12,280 nt of DNA from an uncultured Alphaproteobacteria bacterium (GCA_900551585.1 URWU01000019.1:1-12280); one strand, 5' to 3'; positions 1 through 7,018 are shown, numbered from the stretch's first letter. Program-made: numbers and translations. Notes: generated by a model from the letters alone, not told the origin.

Positions 1-28
1 TGGGCTCGGAGATGTGTATAAGAGACAG
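1..28 (+). other. Sequencing adapter (Nextera/Tn5 mosaic end), not genomic
   Basis: Positions 10-28 are exactly the 19-bp Tn5 mosaic end AGATGTGTATAAGAGACAG, and 1-9 match the adjoining end of the Nextera read-2 adapter. This is library sequence left on the contig, so genomic sequence starts at about 29. It also creates a false start: translation from the ATG at 12 gives MCIRDS, a peptide encoded by adapter. Confidence 0.97.
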
Positions 29-29
29 T

Positions 30-224
30 AATAAGGTTTTTGCCAAGCTGAACGCTGCCGAGCGCAAAGTTTCGCTGCAGGTTTTGTGGCTGTCGATGTT
101 TTCGCTGAGTTCTTTTTTAACCCTGAACGGTTTGGACAAGATGAGCAAAGTCAACAAAAAGAGTATCTGCAAACTGCTGCTCAATACTTATCTGGCCGGT
201 TTGAGCGTCCTGAAAAAAAATTAG
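30..224 (+). CDS. 3' end of an unidentified gene (5'-truncated)
   Basis: An open frame enters from the adapter junction and ends at TAG 222-224. About 64 genomic codons remain. I do not recognise the protein. The fragment has one hydrophobic stretch (around VLWLSMFSLSSFLTL) that could be a membrane helix, followed by a lysine-rich tail ending in LKKN. The apparent ATG at 12 lies in adapter sequence, so the true start is off the contig. The stop codon overlaps the AGGAGG ribosome binding site (223-228) of the next gene, which suggests the two genes form an operon with coupled translation. A joint role with the downstream membrane metalloprotease-like protein is possible but unproven. Confidence 0.6.
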   Translation, partial: NKVFAKLNAAERKVSLQVLWLSMFSLSSFLTLNGLDKMSKVNKKSICKLLLNTYLAGLSVLKKN

Positions 225-233
225 GAGGCGGGT

Positions 234-794
234 ATGGTTTATGAAGTTTACTATCGCCTGATGGCTATTCTGAATTCGCCGGAATTTTTGCAGGGCGTTT
301 TTGACAATCGCTTTTATCTGATTTTGATGGTGATTGTGCTGACCCGTTTCAAATATGCCACTTATAACAGTATGTGGATGTGTTCGCTGGTCAATGTGCC
401 GGGAACTATTCTGCATGAGACGATGCATTTTGTCGTCGGTTATATTCTCAATGCGCAACCGTGCAATTTTACAATCCTGCCGCGGCGCAGCGTTGACGGC
501 GGTTATGTGATGGGGGCGGTCGGTTTTCGCAATATCACCTTTTATAATGCCGTGCCGGCGGCAATGGCGCCTCTGCTGCTTCTGCCGATTGGTTATTATG
601 TGAATGAGATTATTCTGCCGCTTATGCCGGCGACGCTGCTGAATTATGTTTTGTATGTTCTTCTGCAAACAATCATCATTGAAAATGCCGTGCCGTCTTC
701 GCAGGATGTGCGCGTTGCCACCTGTTCTTTTCCGGGGCTGCTTTTGTATACGGTTTTCTTCGGCGCGTTGTTCCTGATGTGGCTCGGTATGTAA
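234..794 (+). CDS. Polytopic membrane protein with HEXXH zinc-metalloprotease motif (M50-like)
   Basis: This 186-residue protein is mostly hydrophobic, with about five likely membrane segments (near residues 26-38, 52-70, 106-121, 134-150 and 167-183). HETMH at residues 61-65 fits the HEXXH zinc site and lies inside a hydrophobic segment. NAVPSSQD at 151-158 has the spacing Asn-x-x-Pro-x-x-x-Asp, like the motif that supplies the third zinc ligand in site-2-protease (M50) enzymes. Together these suggest an intramembrane or membrane-embedded zinc protease. That is inference from motifs, since I cannot place it in a named family. The start is well supported by AGGAGG at 223-228, five bases upstream of ATG 234. 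The TAA stop abuts the stop of the convergent LRR gene with no spacer and no visible terminator. No substrate is suggested by the context. Confidence 0.75.
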   Translation: MVYEVYYRLMAILNSPEFLQGVFDNRFYLILMVIVLTRFKYATYNSMWMCSLVNVPGTILHETMHFVVGYILNAQPCNFTILPRRSVDGGYVMGAVGFRNITFYNAVPAAMAPLLLLPIGYYVNEIILPLMPATLLNYVLYVLLQTIIIENAVPSSQDVRVATCSFPGLLLYTVFFGALFLMWLGM

Positions 795-2603
795 TCAGCG
801 CTGGTTCTGCAGCGTTTTTAAGGCGGCTAAATCAAGGCCGGCGGTGTCATCTTCAATTTCGCAGCCGTTAACGGAGAGTTCTGCCAGTTGTCCGGCTTTC
901 AGCCCTTTCAGCGAAGTCAGATTTGTGTAGTTGGCTTTGAGGGATTTGAGCCTGGGCGGCAAATTTTGCAAAAATGCGGCATCCAGATTATCATTGTTAC
1001 TGATGTTTAGTTCTTCAAGCTGCGAATCTGCGGACAAGCCTAAGCCGTTGAAATTTGAGAAACGGGCATTGAGGCTTTTAACCGAGTTCGGAATTGTCCG
1101 TCCGGCGTCTTTGTCGAGTTGGTCGCAATGGCTGATGTCAAGCGTTTGGCATTGCGGGCAATTTTCAAGATTACCCAGCGGCATAAAAGAAAGATTAAGT
1201 TTTTCAACTTCCATTTCTTTGAAAAATTCCGGCAGGCGGTCAAATCCGCTGTTTGCCAAATTTAATTCAGCCAGTTTAATTTTGCCGTCTTCTTTTTGAT
1301 AGTCCAGATTTTGGTGGCGGCAGAATTCTTCGGCGCCGGCAAATTGGAATAACTGCTCGGGAGCATGGTCAGGCAGAATATGCTCGTTGATTTTATAAAT
1401 ACCGTTTTGAGCTGAGCTGATTTCTTTGGCCAGTTTTTCAACGCTTTCACGAAAAGCCAGATTATATTCGCCGTAATTGCGGTTGACATGATAGATGATG
1501 TCGCCTTGCTCATTTTTGTAAGGCGTAAGCAGAATGCGGCTGATTTTCTTTTGCGGCAAATGAGAGTTTATGCCGTAAACAATAATAGCGCCTTCCGCTA
1601 TGCCGTCGATGACTTTGTGATGGTTGAAATCATCGGCAGAAGTGCAGTTGCGCCAATTTTTATATTCAGATTGCGCGGCAATCTGGTGCGGATGATTGGA
1701 AACGATCAAGGTGTCAATCGAAACGGTGTCTTTTTCAATGCTGCCTTTTTGCTGGGTGAAATTGATGGTTTGGGACGAGCGGCTGTAGGAATCAAGCAGG
1801 CTGCGCAGCGAATGAGTGATTTTGGCTTCAAAATCAGGCGTATGTTGTTTGATGACCAAATCAGCCAGTTGGTGAAACAGGACTTTGTCGCCTAACGTGC
1901 GGATAAAATCATGATTAGTCTTATCCTTATTCAGCGAGCGGTTTTTGCGCAGTTCAAGCAGCGCCGGATAGTCGACATCATCAATAATCTGCATGAGTTC
2001 GGTATCGGCAAAATCAATTTGTTTATTTTGCAAAAGTTTGCCGAGTTCTACTTTGCGGCGTGAGAAAAATGCGCCGACGGAAAAACTTTGTTTATCCATT
2101 TCCAGTTTGGCTGTTTCGGGATTGTAGCTGATACGGTTGGCGGACGGCAGGGTTTCGTTAATCTGGTGAATCTGCTGCTCAATCGTCTGGTAGGCTGAAA
2201 GAGAGTTTTCAACGGCAAAATAAACGGTCGAATTTTTTTGCAGAAAATCAGGATAAGACGGGTTGACCTCACGGCGGCGTTTTAATCCCTGTTCGGCCGT
2301 ATTGCGGAGTTCGTTCTTGAATTTGTCAGCGGTTTCATAAAGCTGGCGCGTGTATTTTTGCAAGCCGGAAATTCCGATGCCGGCGTCCAGCAGATTTTCA
2401 ATATCCTCAATAATCGGAGCGGTATCGACATTATAATTGTTGGTGGTATTTACGGCCCGCATAATCAGAATGACGGCTTCTTTCTTTTCGGCGGGAGAAA
2501 GAGCTGCGCCGTGATGGGCGATAATCTCTTCGGCTTGTTTTTTCTGTTCCTGAAGCAGATTTTGCAGAATTTGTTTTTGCTGTTCTTTACTGAGTTGTTT
2601 CAT
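795..2603 (-). CDS. Leucine-rich-repeat protein with uncharacterised central domain
   Basis: This 602-residue protein has no signal peptide or membrane segment, so it is cytoplasmic or exported by a specialised system. Residues 1-50 are Gln/Lys-rich and probably helical or coiled. Residues 60-290 are mostly charged helix. Residues 295-395 form a distinct domain with the landmarks WRNCTS (317-322), GIAEGAIIVYG (334-344) and RILLTPYKNEQGDIIY (356-371). Residues 444-600 hold seven LRR units of the type LxxLxL, beginning at 444, 466, 485, 508, 529, 552 and 573, so 19-23 residues apart. LRR arrays usually bind proteins, and free-standing ones in host-associated bacteria are often effectors, but that role is inference here. 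I recall W-x-x-C followed by R-I-x-x-x-P-Y in other bacterial and phage proteins of unknown function and could not check this. The start codon is preceded by only a weak AGAAG. The gene has its own promoter and looks monocistronic. Confidence 0.85.
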   Translation of the reverse strand: MKQLSKEQQKQILQNLLQEQKKQAEEIIAHHGAALSPAEKKEAVILIMRAVNTTNNYNVDTAPIIEDIENLLDAGIGISGLQKYTRQLYETADKFKNELRNTAEQGLKRRREVNPSYPDFLQKNSTVYFAVENSLSAYQTIEQQIHQINETLPSANRISYNPETAKLEMDKQSFSVGAFFSRRKVELGKLLQNKQIDFADTELMQIIDDVDYPALLELRKNRSLNKDKTNHDFIRTLGDKVLFHQLADLVIKQHTPDFEAKITHSLRSLLDSYSRSSQTINFTQQKGSIEKDTVSIDTLIVSNHPHQIAAQSEYKNWRNCTSADDFNHHKVIDGIAEGAIIVYGINSHLPQKKISRILLTPYKNEQGDIIYHVNRNYGEYNLAFRESVEKLAKEISSAQNGIYKINEHILPDHAPEQLFQFAGAEEFCRHQNLDYQKEDGKIKLAELNLANSGFDRLPEFFKEMEVEKLNLSFMPLGNLENCPQCQTLDISHCDQLDKDAGRTIPNSVKSLNARFSNFNGLGLSADSQLEELNISNNDNLDAAFLQNLPPRLKSLKANYTNLTSLKGLKAGQLAELSVNGCEIEDDTAGLDLAALKTLQNQR

Positions 2604-2638
2604 ACTTCTGCTCGATTGTTTTTTTATTAATTAAATTC

Positions 2639-2666
2639 AGTATAGCAGAAAATGGGATTTTGTCTA
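2639..2666 (-). promoter_or_regulatory. Promoter of the LRR gene (extended -10), with palindrome at its upstream edge
   Basis: On the minus strand there is TAGACA (2666-2661), a 16-base spacer and TATACT (2644-2639). TGC directly before the -10 gives an extended -10 element. It lies about 35 bases upstream of the LRR gene start. The -35 overlaps the palindrome TACAATTGTA at 2665-2674, which is flanked by TGTC and GACA and could be an operator. Confidence 0.6.
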
Positions 2667-2681
2667 CAATTGTAAAGACAC

Positions 2682-2707
2682 AAAAAAAGCCCCGAAAATT
2701 CGGGGCT
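2682..2707 (-). terminator. Rho-independent terminator of the pnt operon
   Basis: AGCCCCGAA (2688-2696) pairs perfectly with TTCGGGGCT (2699-2707), giving a 9-bp stem with five consecutive G-C pairs. Read on the minus strand, a run of seven T follows. It lies 15 bases beyond the pntB stop codon and separates the operon from the LRR gene promoter. Confidence 0.92.
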
Positions 2708-2722
2708 GAGAGGTCGGGGTGT

Positions 2723-4090
2723 TTATTTCTTTTCTAAAGCGGCAACGATTTGTTCGGTGACTTTTTTGGCGTCTCCGTAAAGCATAATCGTATTATCAGC
2801 GTAGAAGAGGGGGTTCTCAACGCCGGAATAACCGCTTGCCAGAGAGCGTTTGACAAAGAAAACCGTCTTTGCTTTTTCGACATCTAAAATTGGCATACCG
2901 TAAATAGGCGAAGAAGAATCGGTTTTAGCCAGCGGATTAGTGACGTCATTGGCGCCGATAACATAAGCGACATCCGCGGTGGCAAATTCGCGGTTGATGT
3001 CATCCAGCTCAAAAACATCTTCATAAGGAACATTGGCCTCGGCAAGCAGAACATTCATGTGTCCGGGCATGCGTCCGGCAACCGGATGAATGGCAAATTT
3101 GACCTCAACGCCGTATTTGTCATGCAGGTCTTTGGCCATCTCATGAAGGATATGCTGTGCCTGCGCAACGGCCATGCCGTATCCCGGAACGATAATGACT
3201 TTGTTGGCGTTTTCCATAATAAAGGCGGCGTCTTCCGGATTGCCGGCTTTCGCGACTTTGTTTTCAGCTTCGCCGCCGGCGTGGCCTTTTGATGTTTCGG
3301 CACCGAAACCGCCGAGCATGACGCTGGTGAGCGAGCGGTTCATGGCTTTAACCATGATATAAGACAGAATAGCTCCGCTGGCGCCGACGATTGAACCGAC
3401 AATAATCAGCAGAACGTTGTTCAGCGAAAAACCGATACCAACGGCTGCCCATCCGGAATAAGCGTTCAGGACCGAGATGACAACCGGCATATCGGCACCG
3501 CCAATCGGCAAGACCAGCAGAAAGCCGAGAACAATTGCCAAAGCGGCAAGAATATAGAACAGGTCGCGGTCTCCGTTGAGGCAGAACCAGACACAAACGG
3601 TGATTGTGGTGATTGCCAGCAGCAGGTTTAAGAACTGTTGTCCGGGGAAGGTGAGTGCTTTGGCGGAAATTAAGCCCTGCAGTTTGGCAAAGGCAATCAT
3701 TGAACCGGAGAAAGCCAGAGCGCCGATTAACATGCCGACCGAGGTTTCAATCCAAGTTTGTGATCCGGCCAAAATCTCGGCCATAGAAATAAAGACGGCC
3801 GACAAACCGCCCAAACCGTTGAAGGCGGCAACCATTTGCGGCAGAGAAGTCATTTTGACTTTGAGGGCGCTGTAAGTACCGATGGCGCCGCCGATTAAAA
3901 TGGCTTGAACAATCCAATGATATTCGCTGACCAGCGGCGAATACATCGTAACGATGATGGCAATTGCCATGCCGAGCATGCCGAGGACATTGCCGCGGCG
4001 CGCGGTTTCCGGCGAGGCCAGTCCGCGAATCGACAAGATAAACAGAATGCTGGAGAGGAGATAAGAAAAAGACAGAAAGCTATAAGACAT
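2723..4090 (-). CDS. pntB: NAD(P) transhydrogenase subunit beta
   Basis: This subunit supplies most of the proton channel (dII) and the NADP(H)-binding domain dIII of the transhydrogenase, which uses the proton gradient to drive hydride transfer from NADH to NADP+. At 455 residues it is about the usual length. Residues 1-250 are hydrophobic, with many membrane helices. Residues 275-455 form dIII, including the GYGMAVAQAQ nucleotide loop (303-312), AGRMPGHMNVLLAEA (338-352), GANDVTNPLA (379-388) and KRSLASGY (414-421), all conserved NADP-contact segments. The ATG overlaps the pntAB stop by one base (TAATG), and GGGGAG lies just upstream inside pntAB. Position 91, in MVAAFNGLGG, is Asn where the Escherichia coli protein has a functional His; see findings. 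The identification is secure. Confidence 0.97.
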   Translation of the reverse strand: MSYSFLSFSYLLSSILFILSIRGLASPETARRGNVLGMLGMAIAIIVTMYSPLVSEYHWIVQAILIGGAIGTYSALKVKMTSLPQMVAAFNGLGGLSAVFISMAEILAGSQTWIETSVGMLIGALAFSGSMIAFAKLQGLISAKALTFPGQQFLNLLLAITTITVCVWFCLNGDRDLFYILAALAIVLGFLLVLPIGGADMPVVISVLNAYSGWAAVGIGFSLNNVLLIIVGSIVGASGAILSYIMVKAMNRSLTSVMLGGFGAETSKGHAGGEAENKVAKAGNPEDAAFIMENANKVIIVPGYGMAVAQAQHILHEMAKDLHDKYGVEVKFAIHPVAGRMPGHMNVLLAEANVPYEDVFELDDINREFATADVAYVIGANDVTNPLAKTDSSSPIYGMPILDVEKAKTVFFVKRSLASGYSGVENPLFYADNTIMLYGDAKKVTEQIVAALEKK

Positions 4091-4401
4091 TATTTTTTCT
4101 CCCCATCAGAAATTTTAGGCATTTTTTTCTTTTTGAACATCAGCAGCATACGATGCGAAACGGCAAAGCCGCCGAAGATGTTGATTGCGGCCAGGCCGAC
4201 GGCAATCAGACCCAGATATTTCGAGGTATCCATGGTGTTGACGCCGGCGGTAATCAGCGCACCGACAATAACAATGCCGGAAATGGCGTTGGAGACACTC
4301 ATCAGCGGCGAATGCAGTGCCGGAGTAACGCCCCAGACGACAAAATAGCCGACGAAGCAGGCCAGAGTTAAAATTGTTAAAAGCGTCCAGATATCTACCA
4401 T
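4090..4401 (-). CDS. pntAB: NAD(P) transhydrogenase subunit alpha part 2 (membrane)
   Basis: This 103-residue protein has three or four hydrophobic segments and matches the small membrane subunit of three-subunit transhydrogenases (as in Rhodospirillum rubrum), equivalent to the C-terminal membrane part of E. coli PntA. The conserved segment ALHSPLMSVSNAISGI spans residues 28-43. It contributes helices to the dII proton path alongside PntB. Translation is coupled on both sides: its start overlaps the last seven bases of pntAA, and its stop overlaps the pntB start by one base. A good ribosome binding site, AGGAG (minus strand, 4413-4409), lies seven bases from the ATG. The Lys-rich C-terminus is presumably cytoplasmic. 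Confidence 0.96.
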   Translation of the reverse strand: MVDIWTLLTILTLACFVGYFVVWGVTPALHSPLMSVSNAISGIVIVGALITAGVNTMDTSKYLGLIAVGLAAINIFGGFAVSHRMLLMFKKKKMPKISDGEKK

Positions 4402-5516
4402 TTTACGACTCCTGTCAGTTTGCCGTCTTTGCAGACGCAGGTGTTGCGGATAAGTTCATCATTAAAATTGAAGACCAGTTTTTGTGTTTCCTGATTGTAC
4501 ATCGGGGTTAAAAAGTTGAGAATGTTTTTGGCAAACAGCGAGCTGGCCGAATATGGGACTTCGGAAGCCAGATTGGAATTGCCGATGACTTTGACGCCGC
4601 TGATAACGACGGTTTCCTCGTTTTTGGAACCCTCGACATTGCCGCCGGATTCTGAAGCCATGTCAACGACAACCGACCCTTCAGGCATGTCTTCCAGCAT
4701 TTCTTTGGTTATCAGTTTTGGTGCCGGGCGACCGGGAATGAGAGCGGTGGTGACGGCGATATCGGTGATTTTCAGTTGTTCGGCAACGGCCTCGCTTTGT
4801 TTTCTTTTGTAAGCATCTGAGGTTTCTTTGGCATAACCGCCTTCGGTCTCAAAACTTTCGTCGGTTTTGACCTCGAGGAAGCGGCCGCCCAGAGATTCAA
4901 CCTGTTCTTTAACTTGCGGGCGCACGTCGGAAGCATATACCTGAGCTCCCAGGCGTTTGGCTGTGGCAATTGCCTGCAACCCGGCGACTCCGGCGCCGAG
5001 AATCAGGACTTTGGCCGGCGCAATCGTTCCGGCGGCGGTCATCATCATCGGCACGGCTTTATCAAGAGCGGCAACGGCGTCAATGACGGCTTTGTATCCG
5101 GCGAGGTTGCTCTGAGATGATAAAATATCCATCGACTGGGCGCGGGAAATGCGCGGCATTAATTCAAGAGCAAAGCATTGCAGTTCCAGTTTGGCAAATT
5201 TTTCCAAGCGCTCCTTGCTGGTCAGAGCCTTAAAATTGGCAATGATTGTTTGTCCGGCGTGCAGATATTTATCTTCTTCCGGCAGCGGCGCCCAGATTTT
5301 GAAAATCATATCGGCGGCTTTGTAAGCGTCTTTGGCCGAGGAGACGATTTTGGCTCCGGCGGCGGCATAGGCTTCGTCTTTGAAGCCGGCGTTAAGTCCG
5401 GCGCCTTTTTCAACCAGAATTTCGGCATCCCATTTTTTCAGGCGGCTGACAACTTCCGGCGTGGCGGCGACGCGCTTTTCACCTTTTTTCAATTCTTTAA
5501 CAACGGCAATAATCAT
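4395..5516 (-). CDS. pntAA: NAD(P) transhydrogenase subunit alpha part 1 (NAD-binding)
   Basis: This 373-residue protein is the soluble dI domain that binds NAD(H) and passes hydride to NADP+ on PntB. It is related to alanine dehydrogenase. Visible features are MIIAVVKELKKGEKRVAATP at the N-terminus and RISRAQSMD at 122-130, where Arg122, Gln127 and Asp130 have the spacing of the R. rubrum catalytic-loop residues Arg127, Gln132 and Asp135. The Rossmann motif GAGVAG is at 174-179, with acidic Asp197 ending the second strand to select NAD over NADP. The start is ATG 5516, with AAGGG about eight bases upstream. It is first in the pntAA-pntAB-pntB operon. The separation from PntAB as its own gene is the three-gene architecture common in alphaproteobacteria. 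Confidence 0.97.
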   Translation of the reverse strand: MIIAVVKELKKGEKRVAATPEVVSRLKKWDAEILVEKGAGLNAGFKDEAYAAAGAKIVSSAKDAYKAADMIFKIWAPLPEEDKYLHAGQTIIANFKALTSKERLEKFAKLELQCFALELMPRISRAQSMDILSSQSNLAGYKAVIDAVAALDKAVPMMMTAAGTIAPAKVLILGAGVAGLQAIATAKRLGAQVYASDVRPQVKEQVESLGGRFLEVKTDESFETEGGYAKETSDAYKRKQSEAVAEQLKITDIAVTTALIPGRPAPKLITKEMLEDMPEGSVVVDMASESGGNVEGSKNEETVVISGVKVIGNSNLASEVPYSASSLFAKNILNFLTPMYNQETQKLVFNFNDELIRNTCVCKDGKLTGVVKW

Positions 5517-5560
5517 TAGTGACCCTTTACTGTTTTTTAAGATGATTCAGAGTTTATACT

Positions 5561-5589
5561 AATATAAGGTTTTAGAAAGTTATATACAA
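5561..5589 (-). promoter_or_regulatory. Candidate promoter of the pnt operon in the divergent pnt/chr region
   Basis: On the minus strand, TTGTAT (5589-5584) and TATATT (5566-5561) are separated by 17 bases, about 45 bases upstream of pntAA. The AT-rich 88-base gap 5517-5604 must also carry the start signals for the divergent chromate-transporter pair. TATACT at 5555-5560 is a possible plus-strand -10, but I see no convincing -35 for it. Confidence 0.45.
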
Positions 5590-5604
5590 TAGGGCTGCTT
5601 AAAA

Positions 5605-6159
5605 ATGAAACAACTGTGGACGCTGTTCAGCGTTTTCTTCAAAATCGGACTATTCACTTTCGGCGGCGGCTATGCCATGCTGCCGCTTCTTCAGGATGAA
5701 CTTGTCAAAAAACGCAAGTGGGCAACGGATGCCGAATTGCTTGATTATTATTCAATCGGGCAATGTACGCCGGGGATTATTGCCATTAATGTCGCCACTT
5801 TTATCGGCTATAAGCAGAAAGGCAAGCTTGGCGGCTGTGTATCGACTTTGGGAATGGTGACGCCGTCGCTGATTATTATCGGCTTGATTGCCAGTATTCT
5901 CGGAAAATATATGGATAATCCGTATCTTGCTTATGCTTTTGCCGGTATCCGCGTTGCCGTGACGGCTTTGATTTTTGATACGCTTATCGGCCTTTGGAAA
6001 AAAGGAATCGAAGACAAAAAAGGGCTGGCGATTTTTCTGGTCAGCGTTTTGCTGCTGTTGCTGTTCAATCTGTCGGCAGTGTGGATTGTCATCCTTGCGG
6101 CGTTGAGCGGGGTGGTTATCCGCAAACAAGCGGCTTGCCCGAAGGAGAATGATGAATGA
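5605..6159 (+). CDS. chrA: Chromate transporter, short CHR-domain subunit (N-type half)
   Basis: This 184-residue membrane protein is a single CHR (chromate transporter) domain, half the size of the classical fused ChrA, and belongs to the paired short-chain kind. It has FFKIGLFTFGGGYAMLPLL at residues 11-29, the family's FGGG signature, and CTPGIIAINVATFIGY at 54-69, the TPG...N.AT..G signature. Four or more hydrophobic segments follow. Two such halves, inserted in opposite orientation, are thought to form one exporter. Chromate efflux is the family role, but many members have never been tested, so the substrate is uncertain. The upstream AGGG (5591-5594) is a weak, rather distant ribosome binding site. 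The gene overlaps the next by four bases (ATGA). Confidence 0.9.
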   Translation: MKQLWTLFSVFFKIGLFTFGGGYAMLPLLQDELVKKRKWATDAELLDYYSIGQCTPGIIAINVATFIGYKQKGKLGGCVSTLGMVTPSLIIIGLIASILGKYMDNPYLAYAFAGIRVAVTALIFDTLIGLWKKGIEDKKGLAIFLVSVLLLLLFNLSAVWIVILAALSGVVIRKQAACPKENDE

Positions 6160-6677
6160 TTTATTGGCTGTTGTTTTATGAATTTTTCAAAATCGGGTTA
6201 TTTGCCATCGGCGGCGGTTTGGTAACCGTCCCGTTTTTGTTTGATTTGGCAGAGCATTATCCGTGGTTTGACGCTAAAGATTTGGCTGATATGATTGCTA
6301 TTTCCGAATCGACGCCCGGGCCTTTGGGCGTTAACATGGCTACTTTTGCCGGTTTTAAAACCGCCGGAGTTTTGGGGTCGCTTTGCGCGACTTTCGGTTT
6401 GGTTCTGCCTTCGGTGGTGATTATCATCATTCTCTCAAAACTCTTGAAGAAGTTTCGCGACAATCAATGGGTCTGCAGCGTGCTGGCGGGAATCCGCCCG
6501 GCGGTGATTGCGCTGATTTTGTTTGCCGGAATCGAGATTGCCAAACTGGCGATTGTTGACTGGAAAACAGCCGTGATGTTTGCGGCTTTTTGGACGGCTA
6601 TCCATTTTTACAAAAGAAGCCCGATATTCTATATTATTATATCGGCCGTTCTGGGAATTGTTTTGAAACTTCCGTAA
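6156..6677 (+). CDS. chrA: Chromate transporter, short CHR-domain subunit (C-type half)
   Basis: This 173-residue protein is the second single CHR domain and a diverged paralogue of the preceding gene. FFKIGLFAIGGGLVTVPFL (residues 10-28) aligns with the FGGG segment of its partner, and STPGPLGVNMATFAGF (52-67) aligns with the TPG...N.AT segment. This half carries the fuller TPGP form of the motif. The start is supported by AAGGAG (6142-6147), eight bases upstream, and by the ATGA overlap with the previous stop, so the two are almost certainly made together and form a heterodimer. No ChrB-type regulator is seen nearby. A two-way terminator follows the stop. Confidence 0.9.
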   Translation: MIYWLLFYEFFKIGLFAIGGGLVTVPFLFDLAEHYPWFDAKDLADMIAISESTPGPLGVNMATFAGFKTAGVLGSLCATFGLVLPSVVIIIILSKLLKKFRDNQWVCSVLAGIRPAVIALILFAGIEIAKLAIVDWKTAVMFAAFWTAIHFYKRSPIFYIIISAVLGIVLKLP

Positions 6678-6706
6678 AAAAAGCCTCTCAATCGAGAGGC
6701 TTTTTT
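6676..6706. terminator. Bidirectional terminator between the chromate transporter pair and gapR
   Basis: GCCTCTC (6683-6689) and GAGAGGC (6694-6700) form a stem with a four-base loop. The stem is extended by an A-run on the left (6676-6682) and a T-run on the right (6701-6706). It can end the plus-strand chrA transcripts and the minus-strand gapR transcripts, whose stop codons lie on either side. Confidence 0.92.
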
Positions 6707-6720
6707 GCCGGGATAACGGC

Positions 6721-6981
6721 TTAAATATCCAAAGCTTTTTTGTAAGTTTCCAACAGATATTCCTGCTCGTCGCGGTCGGCGGCGTTCATCTTGCGCAGTT
6801 TGATAATCGTGCGCATGATTTTGACATCAAAACCGGCAGATTTTGCTTCGGCGTAAATGTCGCGGATATCTGAACCCAGAGCCGCTTTTTCTTCTTCAAG
6901 GCGTTCAATTCTTTCAATCAAAGAACGAAGTCTGTCAGCAGCAATGCCGCCGACTTCGGTAGAGGTAGTTTCTTCACTCAT
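6721..6981 (-). CDS. gapR: GapR/DUF2312 nucleoid-associated DNA-binding protein
   Basis: This 86-residue protein belongs to the DUF2312/GapR family, small alphaproteobacterial proteins that, in Caulobacter, bind AT-rich overtwisted DNA ahead of polymerases and help topoisomerases relieve positive supercoils. The N-terminal coiled coil runs through DRLRSLIERIERLEEEKAAL, followed by the family's DIRDIYAEAKSAGFDVKIMR and IIKLRKMNAADRDEQEYLLE. I chose ATG 6981 over an in-frame ATG at 7077 because AGGAG lies nine bases upstream of 6981, the protein then begins MSEETTS at about the family length, and the longer version would run through the promoter. It is a single gene with its own promoter and a terminator shared with the convergent chr genes. 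The assignment is firm at family level. Confidence 0.95.
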   Translation of the reverse strand: MSEETTSTEVGGIAADRLRSLIERIERLEEEKAALGSDIRDIYAEAKSAGFDVKIMRTIIKLRKMNAADRDEQEYLLETYKKALDI

Positions 6982-7018
6982 TTTAGTTCTCCTGTTAGGT
7001 CTTGTTTTTATTGGCGAA

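Noticed and set aside
12..29. ATG start and MCIRDS N-terminus for the first open frame
   Set aside because: These bases are the Tn5/Nextera adapter, not genome. The gene is a 5'-truncated fragment.
117..668. 183-codon minus-strand frame opposite the HEXXH membrane protein
   Set aside because: It is rich in His, Gln and Arg with no ribosome binding site, and it lies across two plus-strand frames, one of which has AGGAGG and coherent membrane segments. It is a shadow.
1488..1895. 135-codon plus-strand frame inside the LRR gene
   Set aside because: It is antisense to the W-x-x-C domain, which has coherent sequence on the minus strand. No start signal is seen.
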